A DNA stretch of 14,967 nt from NCBI GenBank assembly GCA_023255765.1, contig JAGDVT010000009.1:1-14967 (forward strand), written 5' to 3'. Shown one piece after another: positions 6,860 through 13,017 of this stretch. Origin of the DNA: Candidatus Paceibacter sp. Lineage in GTDB: Bacteria; Patescibacteriota; Minisyncoccia; UBA6257; HR35. Both the position numbers and the translations under genes were made by a program. Position 1 is the stretch's first letter, and each line of letters starts with the position of its first letter. Under the pieces are notes generated by a model that worked only from the letters and a program-made list of their open reading frames with translations, was not told the origin of the DNA and did not search any database.

Positions 6860-7179
6860 GCTTAGAAGAGGTAAAAGAAAAATTAATAAAAGAAAAAGAA
6901 GAGTTAGAGCTTATTTTAAGCGAAATTGATAAGGAACTCAATAAAGTCAAAGAAAGTGATGAATTTGAGGCCTCTGATATGGCAGAGAAATTTGAAGAAA
7001 AGCAAGATTTTTATTCAAAGAAAGAAGTTATCTTGAAAAGGTTAGATGATATACAAAGAGCTTTAAAAAGAATTGATGAAGGTACTTATGGTATTTGCAT
7101 AAAATGTAATAATAAAATAGAAGAAGTACGTTTAAAGATTGATCCTACAACTGATTTATGTAGAAGATGCGTTTCTTAA
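6856..7179 (+). CDS. DksA/TraR-type C4 zinc-finger protein
   Basis: Proteins of this family bind the secondary channel of RNA polymerase and adjust promoter response, in some cases together with ppGpp. The 107 residues show a long N-terminal coiled coil (about 2-75) rich in Lys and Glu, with an acidic turn (EASDMAEKFEE) where the family has its tip. A C-terminal zinc finger follows: Cys81 and Cys84 (GICIKC), then Cys102 and Cys105 (LCRRC), with the usual RLKIDPTTD between them. It is the last gene of the rpsO-pnp operon, overlapping its neighbour by 4 bp. Its stop lies 1 bp from the stop of the convergent gene, with no terminator in between. Whether it acts like DksA or is a TraR-like minimal form is not decided by sequence. 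Confidence 0.9.
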   Translation: MSLEEVKEKLIKEKEELELILSEIDKELNKVKESDEFEASDMAEKFEEKQDFYSKKEVILKRLDDIQRALKRIDEGTYGICIKCNNKIEEVRLKIDPTTDLCRRCVS

Positions 7180-7180
7180 A

Positions 7181-7609
7181 CTATTTATTCTTATTATAAT
7201 ATATAAAAATTTTTTCTACTCTAGGAATACTCTCATAAAAACAACTTTCCATTTTTATTTTATAAACTAGATATCTGCCCATTAAATTACCTAAATAAAC
7301 AATTTCTCCTGGATTAGTGGTAGTTGAAACACTATTTCCAATATTTAAACAATTATCGAAATCTGAAGGCAGCTGATCAGAAGAACAAAAATTAAATTCT
7401 ATTTCCCCCAATTCTTTTGTACCATACCATAAAAATTTATTAAATTTAGTTGTAGTGCCAAAATCAAAAACAGGAGAAATTAAATAGCCATTTCTACAAT
7501 TACTGGTTTGTAAATAAGCTATACCTAAGAATAAAAAAATATTACTTACCCCAAAAACCAAAAAAAATATTTTTAATTTTCTCAAAAAATCCATATTCTT
7601 TGTATTCAT
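7181..7609 (-). CDS. membrane-anchored or secreted protein, possible beta-sandwich domain
   Basis: This is a 142-residue protein of unknown function. A basic N-terminus (KNMDFLRKLK) leads into a hydrophobic helix (about 14-34), a signal anchor or uncleaved signal. The rest has patterns such as LISPVFDFGTTTKFNKFLWYG, then FNFCSS, YLGNLMGRYLVYKIKMES and a final IFIYY. That series resembles an extracellular module I recall from many Parcubacteria surface proteins (SSVFDTG...FxxxxWxG...RYxxYKxxL), usually as one unit of larger proteins; this one stands alone. Four Cys in the mature part (SNC, FNFC, NC, ESC) may form disulfides. The assumed ATG start overlaps ftsA by 68 bp. Later starts exist (ATG 7594, TTG 7585, TTG 7561), but the basic residues before the helix favour one of the ATGs. 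Confidence 0.65.
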   Translation of the reverse strand: MNTKNMDFLRKLKIFFLVFGVSNIFLFLGIAYLQTSNCRNGYLISPVFDFGTTTKFNKFLWYGTKELGEIEFNFCSSDQLPSDFDNCLNIGNSVSTTTNPGEIVYLGNLMGRYLVYKIKMESCFYESIPRVEKIFIYYNKNK

Positions 7610-8705
7610 CTTTTGAAATTAAAGCTGCTCCAGCAGAAGCGCAAAATTTAATTAATTCGCTTTCGTCTTCAAAAATTTTTAGTTCATCTTTAGGAGGTTT
7701 TAGTGGCATTTCTAATACATTTTTAATAATATTAGGTATCTCTTCAAACACAGAAAATCCTCCTATTAAAATTAAGCCACCGGGTAATTTATATTCTTTT
7801 TTTATATTTTTGAAATAATCTTTTATTTTATATTCACTCATATATTCTTTAAGTTTTTTTTCAATAAATTTAAATATCTGCTTTTTGAACTTATCTTTCT
7901 TTTTTTGGATTTTTTTATCTGAAATTGATTCTTTTTTGAGCAATTCTAATTTTATTTTTTCAATTTCTTCTAAATCATTTTTTAAATATAATGCTAAATC
8001 TTGGAAAATAATTTCTGAGCCAAAATCAAATATAGATATTTCTGAAAGTTTACCTTCATAAAATATACCCACTCCTGTAGTTTCTGCTCCTATATCTATT
8101 AATCCTACACCTATTTCTTTATCTTTTTTAGATAAGCAAACCTTGCTAGCTGCATATAAAGAGGGAATTATCTTACCAATATCTAGACCTAAATTTTTAA
8201 AAACAGATTTTATTTTATCATAAATAGATTTATGACAAGTTATGAATAAAACTTCTGCATCTAATCTTTTGCCAGCAAATCCCAGAGGATCTCTTATTTC
8301 CTGAATTCCATCTATCAAAAATTTCAATGGTTCTTCAATTAAAACTTCTTGGTTATTTAAAAGAAGAAAATTTTTAGCTGTCCTTATTGTTTTATCAATA
8401 TCTTCTTGCTTAACATTATCTTCAAATATAGCATGTCCTTTTTGAATATGTTTTTGAAAACTATTTAATGAAATAGCAAGATTTATTTTATCAATTTTTT
8501 TTAAACCGAAAGTTTCCAATGTATTTAAAATTAGATTGTTTAATAAATTGGATAAAGATTCAGTTTCTATTATGTCATTTTTTCTAAAAAACTCATTTTT
8601 AACAGAGGTATTGTAAGATATTAGCCTGCCATCAGTTGTTTCTTCTAAAACAGAAAGCTTAACATCATAATGTCCTAAATCTAAACCAAAATAAAATTTC
8701 CTCAT
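7542..8705 (-). CDS. ftsA: cell division protein FtsA (actin-like ATPase)
   Basis: FtsA tethers FtsZ filaments to the membrane at the division site. The 387 residues include the actin-fold motifs: phosphate-1 (GLDLGHYDVKLSV, 7-19), phosphate-2 (GLIDIGAETTGVGIF, 201-215) and adenosine (LILIGGFSVFEEIP, 311-324). The phrase IRDPLGFAGKRLDAEV (137-152) is typical of FtsA and less so of PilM or MreB, and follows the 1C-domain region. The C-terminus (371-387, YGFFEKIKNIFFGFWGK) can form the amphipathic membrane-targeting helix. Residues 240-300 hold a long Lys/Glu-rich helical insert. The start overlaps the S21 gene by ATGA, with GAAGG just before it. ftsZ is not next door; a small membrane protein takes that place. 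A PilM-like role is a weaker alternative. Confidence 0.82.
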   Translation of the reverse strand: MRKFYFGLDLGHYDVKLSVLEETTDGRLISYNTSVKNEFFRKNDIIETESLSNLLNNLILNTLETFGLKKIDKINLAISLNSFQKHIQKGHAIFEDNVKQEDIDKTIRTAKNFLLLNNQEVLIEEPLKFLIDGIQEIRDPLGFAGKRLDAEVLFITCHKSIYDKIKSVFKNLGLDIGKIIPSLYAASKVCLSKKDKEIGVGLIDIGAETTGVGIFYEGKLSEISIFDFGSEIIFQDLALYLKNDLEEIEKIKLELLKKESISDKKIQKKKDKFKKQIFKFIEKKLKEYMSEYKIKDYFKNIKKEYKLPGGLILIGGFSVFEEIPNIIKNVLEMPLKPPKDELKIFEDESELIKFCASAGAALISKDEYKEYGFFEKIKNIFFGFWGK

Positions 8706-8974
8706 CCTTCGTATTTAATATATTGAATATATCTTTTTGCCATATCTAATGCTTTTTCTATAGGCCATCCTTCTTTTATTTTTTTCTCAATAAAACTTTT
8801 AATTTTCAATCTATACATTCTATATTCCCATTTTCTTCTTTCATTCATTTTTCTTGTTCTAAACATATTTTTTCTTACCTCAATTATAGTTCCACTTTTT
8901 TGGAACCTTGTAAGAAATCTTCTCAAAAATTGTTGTAATGATTCTTTTTTTTGTCTTATTGCTTTAACTCTCAT
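8702..8974 (-). CDS. rpsU: 30S ribosomal protein S21 with a C-terminal extension
   Basis: Residues 1-57 follow the bS21 pattern: a short beta start (MRVKAIRQKKES), LRRFLTRFQKSGTIIEVRK, then an aromatic residue and RKMNERRKWEYRMYRLK. S21 sits near the 3' end of 16S rRNA, by the anti-Shine-Dalgarno, and aids initiation. At 90 residues it is longer than the usual 57-71. The extra C-terminal part (about 58-90) is a Lys-rich helix plus WPIEKALDMAKRYIQYIKYEG, which may contact rRNA. The start lies within the HIT gene (11-bp overlap), and the end overlaps ftsA by 4 bp, so S21 and FtsA synthesis may be coupled. Confidence 0.85.
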   Translation of the reverse strand: MRVKAIRQKKESLQQFLRRFLTRFQKSGTIIEVRKNMFRTRKMNERRKWEYRMYRLKIKSFIEKKIKEGWPIEKALDMAKRYIQYIKYEG

Positions 8975-9374
8975 TTTTTAAAATTTTAAAAATTTTTTCT
9001 AATGGTTCTTTTGGTGGATTATATACAACTGAATGAATCGACCCTCCTTTATCATCTTTGAATCTGGGTATTATATGAATATGTAAATGATCTATTGCTC
9101 TACCTGCACTTTTGCCCTCATTTATGCCTATAGTAAAATCTTTAGTATTCAATTTTTCGCTAATTTTTTTAATTATTTTTTGCATAAAATTAATCAATTC
9201 TTCGCCATATTTAGGAGGTAAATCTACAAAATTTTCTATATGCTCTTTCGGTATTATCATAGTATGCATAGGCGCATGAGGGTTTATATCTAAAACAGCA
9301 ATAAATTTTTCTGACTCATCTACAATATAACTTTCTATTTCTTTATTTGTAATTTTACAAAATATGCAAGTCAT
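8964..9374 (-). CDS. HIT-family nucleotide hydrolase/transferase
   Basis: The 136 residues form one histidine-triad domain. The active-site triad is intact: His96, His98 and His100 in HLHIHIIPR. An N-terminal CIFCKI (Cys3, Cys6) with His45 (KEHIE) matches the zinc site of the Hint/HinT-like branch. Known members hydrolyse phosphoramidate or ester bonds of AMP conjugates such as aminoacyl-adenylates. The gene overlaps hisS by 4 bp (ATGA) and rpsU by 11 bp. Sitting directly after an aminoacyl-tRNA synthetase, it could clear aminoacyl-AMP by-products, which is inference from the neighbourhood. Confidence 0.93.
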   Translation of the reverse strand: MTCIFCKITNKEIESYIVDESEKFIAVLDINPHAPMHTMIIPKEHIENFVDLPPKYGEELINFMQKIIKKISEKLNTKDFTIGINEGKSAGRAIDHLHIHIIPRFKDDKGGSIHSVVYNPPKEPLEKIFKILKNES

Positions 9375-10642
9375 TTTAATCTGCTTTTTAATTCTTCAAC
9401 TAAGTTTGCTAAAGGAATTGTTTCTTGTATTTTATCTAACATATTTTTAAGAATCACAGATTTGCTTCCCATTTCGTAATGTCCGATTATTATACTATAT
9501 TTTACACCAATTTTATCTGCATATTCTAGTTGAGAAGTTAAGCTATTTTTCGCGAAATTTTCTACTACATTTATATTATTTTTCAAAAGTAAATCGTATA
9601 CATAATACGCATATTTTTTTGCTTTTTCTGTAGCATATGCTATAAAAACTAAAGGCTTTTTATAAACATTTAACTTAATTTGATGAATTTTGAATATGTC
9701 CATCAATCTTTCTATGCCAATAGCACCACCTACACCTGGAATTTGCTTACCTCCTAAAAATTTTATTAAATAATCGTACCTACCACCACCTCCAATAGCT
9801 GTTGTTTTTTCCACAAAATATATTTCAAAAACTGTTTTGGAATAATAATCAAAACCTCTAACTAAATGCGGATCTAATTCATATTGAATCTCTAATTCTT
9901 CTAAATATTCTAATGTTTTTTTAAAATGCTCTTCGCATTGTTTGCATAGATAATCAACAATAACAGGTGCTGATTTTTTAATTTCTTGGTCTTTTTCATT
10001 TTTACAATCTAAAAGTCTTAATGGATTATTTACATACCTTCTTTTGCAGTCTTCGCAAATATTTTTTAAATATTTTTTATAATATTTTTTTAAATATTTT
10101 TTATATTTGTTTCTATCATTCAAACAACCTATGCTGTTTATTCTAAAAATAAAATCTTTAAGCTTAAATTTTCTTAAAAATCTATCAAAAGTTTGTATAA
10201 TTTTTGCATCATAAATTGGATCTTCTGTTCCTATTATTTCTAGTCCCCATTGATAATGTTCTCTATATCTTCCAGCTTGTGGTCTTTCGTATCTAAACAT
10301 AGGTCCAAAGTAAAATAATTTCACTGGCTGAGGCCAAGAGTGCATTCCATTTTGAAGATATGCTCTTGCTATAGCTGCTGTACCCTCAGGTCTTAAAACA
10401 TATTTTTCTCCTTTTTCCTTTTTATCTATATAAAACATTTCTTTTTCTATAACATCTGTAAATGCACCCAAAGAAGCTGTAAATATCTCTTCTTTTTCTA
10501 CTATGGGAGTCCTAATATATTCAAATCCATAAAGATAAGAATGTTTTAATATTTCATTAAAAATACCTAAAAACAATTCAGCATCATCTTTTAATAAATC
10601 ATGCATACCTCTCGGTGCTTGTGGTGCTATTTTAAATTTCAT
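9371..10642 (-). CDS. hisS: histidyl-tRNA synthetase
   Basis: This class II synthetase charges tRNA-His. It has 423 residues, the usual length. Motif 2 is FRYERPQAGRYREHYQ (116-131). The His-specific loops are LVRGFDYYSKTVFE (260-273) and GGGGRYD (284-290), and motif 3 is GAIGIERL (306-313). The C-terminal anticodon-binding domain covers about 325-423. Five Cys (196, 199, 213, 233, 236) cluster in the insertion domain in CxxC pairs, a possible zinc site seen in some bacterial HisRS. A Lys/Tyr-rich low-complexity run (KKYLKKYYKKYLK, about 181-193) precedes it. The start abuts the lepB stop with no spacer, and the gene overlaps the HIT gene by 4 bp. Confidence 0.97.
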   Translation of the reverse strand: MKFKIAPQAPRGMHDLLKDDAELFLGIFNEILKHSYLYGFEYIRTPIVEKEEIFTASLGAFTDVIEKEMFYIDKKEKGEKYVLRPEGTAAIARAYLQNGMHSWPQPVKLFYFGPMFRYERPQAGRYREHYQWGLEIIGTEDPIYDAKIIQTFDRFLRKFKLKDFIFRINSIGCLNDRNKYKKYLKKYYKKYLKNICEDCKRRYVNNPLRLLDCKNEKDQEIKKSAPVIVDYLCKQCEEHFKKTLEYLEELEIQYELDPHLVRGFDYYSKTVFEIYFVEKTTAIGGGGRYDYLIKFLGGKQIPGVGGAIGIERLMDIFKIHQIKLNVYKKPLVFIAYATEKAKKYAYYVYDLLLKNNINVVENFAKNSLTSQLEYADKIGVKYSIIIGHYEMGSKSVILKNMLDKIQETIPLANLVEELKSRLK

Positions 10643-11188
10643 TTAAATATTATTAAATTTTATAATTCTGATAATTTTGCCTAAGGGACTTAATTTAAAT
10701 GCTACTTTTCCTATAATTCTATCTTTCTTTAAAGGACCCCATTTTCTTGAATCAAAGCTCTCTTCTCTGTTATCTCCTAAAACAAAATATTCGTCTTCTT
10801 TTAATTGCACCCTTTCTTCTTCCAGATTAAAATTTTCGCCTTCTAAATAAGGTTCTTGCAACTTAAAGCCATTTGGATTTTCTTTATTATAAATATATAT
10901 ATCTTTTCCTTTAAGATATAATGTTTCTCCAGGTAATCCTATTATTCTTTTTATATAATATTTTTTTTCATCAACTGGTGGTCTAAAAATAATAACATCC
11001 CCTCTTTGCGGTTCCTTAATTTTAATACAAATTTTACATATAATAAGATAATCAGCAGTATGAAAATTAGGTTCCATACTTTCTCCCATTACTATAAAAG
11101 GTTCAAAAATAAAAATTCTTACAGGTAAAAAAACTAAAAGAAATGTCAATATAATTTCAATTATTTCTAAAAACTCTATTTTTTTCAT
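10643..11188 (-). CDS. lepB: signal peptidase I
   Basis: This membrane serine protease removes signal peptides from exported proteins. The 181 residues start with one transmembrane helix (about 10-29). Box B, GESMEPNF, holds the nucleophile Ser37. Box D, YIKRIIGLPGE, holds the general base Lys80. Box E, LGDNREESFDSRKWGPL, contains Asp146. Box C, GDVIIFRPP, is also present. The form is the short single-helix type. It is the first gene of a six-gene leftward operon, and its promoter at 11225-11197 predicts a nearly leaderless mRNA. hisS follows with no gap. Confidence 0.96.
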   Translation of the reverse strand: MKKIEFLEIIEIILTFLLVFLPVRIFIFEPFIVMGESMEPNFHTADYLIICKICIKIKEPQRGDVIIFRPPVDEKKYYIKRIIGLPGETLYLKGKDIYIYNKENPNGFKLQEPYLEGENFNLEEERVQLKEDEYFVLGDNREESFDSRKWGPLKKDRIIGKVAFKLSPLGKIIRIIKFNNI

Positions 11189-11189
11189 T

Positions 11190-11195
11190 TAAAAT
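11190..11195 (+). promoter_or_regulatory. possible -10 box of pth
   Basis: TAAAAT lies 7 nt before the pth ATG (11203), the same geometry as at rpsO and def, suggesting a leaderless transcript. I find no good -35 at 16-18 nt upstream, so this is weak. It lies in the 14-bp gap shared with lepB, whose -10 box at 11202-11197 starts 2 nt away. Confidence 0.3.
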
Positions 11196-11196
11196 A

Positions 11197-11225
11197 ATTA
11201 TAATGGAAAATAAAACAAAAATCAA
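11197..11225 (-). promoter_or_regulatory. promoter of the lepB-hisS-HIT-rpsU-ftsA operon
   Basis: On the minus strand TTGATT (11225-11220), a 17-nt spacer and a perfect TATAAT (11202-11197) are followed by 8 nt before the lepB ATG (11188). Transcription would start at or within about 2 nt of the start codon, so the mRNA is probably leaderless. The -35 and spacer lie inside the 5' coding part of pth. Confidence 0.6.
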
Positions 11226-11757
11226 ACTAATATTTGGGTTAGGTAATCCAGAAAGTAAATTTAAAAATACTCCTCATAATTTTGGTAGAGATTTAATTGA
11301 AAATTATTTAGATCAAAAAAGTGAATTTACATTTTCAATTTTAGGAAAATATAAAAATATTTATTTAGCAATAGGAAAAACTTATATGAATGAATCTGGA
11401 AAAGCCTTAAAAGAATTAATCAATAAATTAAAAATAAATACAAAAAATTGTTTAATAATACACGATGAGGCTGATTTATTTTTTTTGTATATTAAATTTA
11501 CATTTAACCAATCAAGTTCTATGCATAAGGGCGTTGAATCTATTTATAAATTATGTGGCAATAAAATTTGGAGAATGCGAATAGGAATACAAGATAAAAT
11601 AAGAAAAAAAGCAGAAGAAATTATTTTAAAAAAACTATCCGGCAAAAAGTTAATAAAATGGGAAGGGGCAAAAGTAAAATTTAAAACAATCTTAGACAAA
11701 TTAAATGAATTACCCATAGAAAAATTAAGTTTACCAAGAGATTATTTTCACAAATAA
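11203..11757 (+). CDS. pth: peptidyl-tRNA hydrolase, divergent
   Basis: Pth recycles peptidyl-tRNA released by stalled ribosomes. The 184 residues keep the family frame: GLGNPESKF (Asn15), NTPHNFG with catalytic His25, TYMNESGKAL (Asn63) and IIHDEADL (Asp88). The usual GGHNG motif is changed to SMHKG: His108 is kept, but the Asn that binds tRNA substrate (Asn114 in E. coli) is Lys109. The glycines after RIGI are lost as well (RIGIQDKIRKK). The protein is rich in Lys. It may be an active but diverged enzyme; loss of activity cannot be ruled out. The gene diverges from lepB with a 14-bp gap, and its 3' end overlaps the convergent nuclease gene by 10 bp. Confidence 0.85.
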   Translation: MENKTKIKLIFGLGNPESKFKNTPHNFGRDLIENYLDQKSEFTFSILGKYKNIYLAIGKTYMNESGKALKELINKLKINTKNCLIIHDEADLFFLYIKFTFNQSSSMHKGVESIYKLCGNKIWRMRIGIQDKIRKKAEEIILKKLSGKKLIKWEGAKVKFKTILDKLNELPIEKLSLPRDYFHK

Positions 11758-12536
11758 CCTATTTCTTTTAGATAATCTCTGTATTCCCATTCCCATAAAT
11801 CTTTGCAAGCAAGAAAACCTTTGAAGTCTTCCTCTGGATTATCAAATTCTTTTAGTTCCCATTCATCTAAGATATCACTAAATTTATGGTTACAATTGCT
11901 ATCTCCTCCTTTAATTTTATCTCCCATACTTCTGATATATTTTTTAGCGCCGCATATTTCACAAACTTGAATTTGATTTATTCTTAAAATATATCTTTTT
12001 TCAATAAATTTAGGTAATACAATTTTTCTTCCTGTTTTATCAATTAAAAATGGCTCCTCATTTAAAGCATAATAATATGCAGCTGTTTGTAATCTATAAT
12101 CATCGTAAACTTCTAAAGCTGTTTTAATATCTACTAAAGAAAATTTTCCATCTAATTCTGCTAATATGTCAAAAGTTCCGCTGTATCTATAGTTTGAATG
12201 TTTAATTCTTTTTTCTATCCATTCTTGTTTGGAAAAAAATGAGTGTTCTTTTAAAAAATTCTCAAAACCTCTTTTAAAACCTATAAACTCTGGAGGAACT
12301 ATTATTTCCCTACCAGATATAATTGATTCTAAAATTTCATGAACAATTGTTCCTTCCTGAGCAGCTTTTGTTTTCTTTTCCTGGGCAGCTTCAAAATTCT
12401 CTGCGTTTGCATAAAAATAATAAAGAGCTGGCTTGCTTTTAATATCAACAATAGAAGTAACTCTTGGATACCAGATACCGTTTATAACATAACCGTGTCT
12501 TCTTTTAAATTCTTCTATACTCATATCCTTTTTCAT
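11748..12536 (-). CDS. PD-(D/E)XK nuclease, RecB/Cas4-like, with a putative zinc knuckle
   Basis: The 262 residues carry the RecB-type nuclease set: an upstream His (GTIVHEILE, His66), Asp123 (SGTFDIL), Asp136-x-Lys138 (LVDIKTA) and the Q-motif QTAAYYYAL (Gln150, Tyr154). Together they predict a metal-dependent DNA exonuclease or nickase. After the core comes CEICGAKKY then CNHKF: Cys192, Cys195, Cys215 and His217 could bind zinc. Cas4 and AddB bind an iron-sulfur cluster with four Cys; that pattern is not present. Two ATGs are possible, 12536 and 12524; the first is used here. No cas, addA or phage gene is near. A DNA repair or recombination role is likely, but the exact one is unknown. Confidence 0.78.
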   Translation of the reverse strand: MKKDMSIEEFKRRHGYVINGIWYPRVTSIVDIKSKPALYYFYANAENFEAAQEKKTKAAQEGTIVHEILESIISGREIIVPPEFIGFKRGFENFLKEHSFFSKQEWIEKRIKHSNYRYSGTFDILAELDGKFSLVDIKTALEVYDDYRLQTAAYYYALNEEPFLIDKTGRKIVLPKFIEKRYILRINQIQVCEICGAKKYIRSMGDKIKGGDSNCNHKFSDILDEWELKEFDNPEEDFKGFLACKDLWEWEYRDYLKEIGYL

Positions 12537-12546
12537 TTTCTTTATA

Positions 12547-12576
12547 ATTATAATAAATCTAATGGAAATAATTCAA
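12547..12576 (-). promoter_or_regulatory. promoter of the PD-(D/E)XK nuclease gene
   Basis: On the minus strand TTGAAT (12576-12571), an 18-nt spacer and TATAAT (12552-12547) are seen. The expected start is near 12540, leaving a leader of about 4 nt before ATG 12536. The -35 sits inside the divergent def gene, and the -10 box overlaps the one proposed for def. Confidence 0.5.
12549..12554 (+). promoter_or_regulatory. -10 box of def-fmt
   Basis: TATAAT at 12549-12554 is followed by 7 nt and the def ATG at 12562, so transcription should start at the start codon. A second TATAAT at 12543-12548 lies in tandem. No good -35 is visible 16-18 nt upstream, so strength is uncertain. Confidence 0.4.
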
Positions 12577-13017
12577 TTTCCCAACGAAATTTTAAAAAAA
12601 GAAACTGAAAAAGTTGATAAAATAGACAAAAATATAAGAAGAATAATTGATGAAATGAAAAAAATAATGGTAAAAGAAGGCGGAGTCGGGCTATCTGCAA
12701 ATCAAATTGGATATAATTTATCAATTTTTATAGCAAAACCCAAGGATAAATTTTATGTTTTCATCAACCCAGAAATTATAGAAATGAAAGGAGAAGAAAT
12801 TAAAGAAGAAGGGTGTCTAAGTATAAAAGATACGTGGGGATTGGTTAAAAGAGCTAAGGAAGTAAAATTAAAATATCAAAATTTATCAGGTAAAGAAAAA
12901 ATTATAAGAGCAAAAGGCTTATTGGCCCATATTATACAGCATGAATATGACCATCTAAAGGGTATATTATTTACAGACAAAGCTATTGAAATTTATAAAA
13001 CAGAAAAAAATGACTAA
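12562..13017 (+). CDS. def: peptide deformylase
   Basis: Deformylase removes the formyl group from the N-terminal Met of new proteins. The 151 residues hold all three family motifs: GVGLSANQIG (41-50), EEGCLS with metal-binding Cys85, and QHEYDH with His127, catalytic Glu128 and His131. Length is at the short end of the family. There is no Shine-Dalgarno, and the -10 box 7 nt before ATG suggests a leaderless mRNA. Its last 8 bp overlap the start of fmt, so the enzyme that removes the formyl group is coupled to the one that adds it. Confidence 0.97.
   Translation: MEIIQFPNEILKKETEKVDKIDKNIRRIIDEMKKIMVKEGGVGLSANQIGYNLSIFIAKPKDKFYVFINPEIIEMKGEEIKEEGCLSIKDTWGLVKRAKEVKLKYQNLSGKEKIIRAKGLLAHIIQHEYDHLKGILFTDKAIEIYKTEKND

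Noticed and set aside
7542..8705. PilM assignment for the actin-like protein, given the pilin-like gene in the window
   Set aside because: The IRDPLGFAGKRL stretch and the amphipathic C-terminus fit FtsA better, and no pilN, pilO or pilB gene is adjacent.
10050..10110. Tandem AT-rich repeat (TATTTTTTA units)
   Set aside because: It is explained by Lys/Tyr-rich codons within hisS.
11748..12536. CRISPR-associated cas4 or a defence island
   Set aside because: No repeats or cas genes are present, and the four-Cys pattern of Cas4 is absent.
12986..13009. In-frame TTG at 12986 as the start of fmt
   Set aside because: It only adds 8 residues within def; ATG 13010 places the Rossmann start (KLNFCFFGS) at the usual distance.
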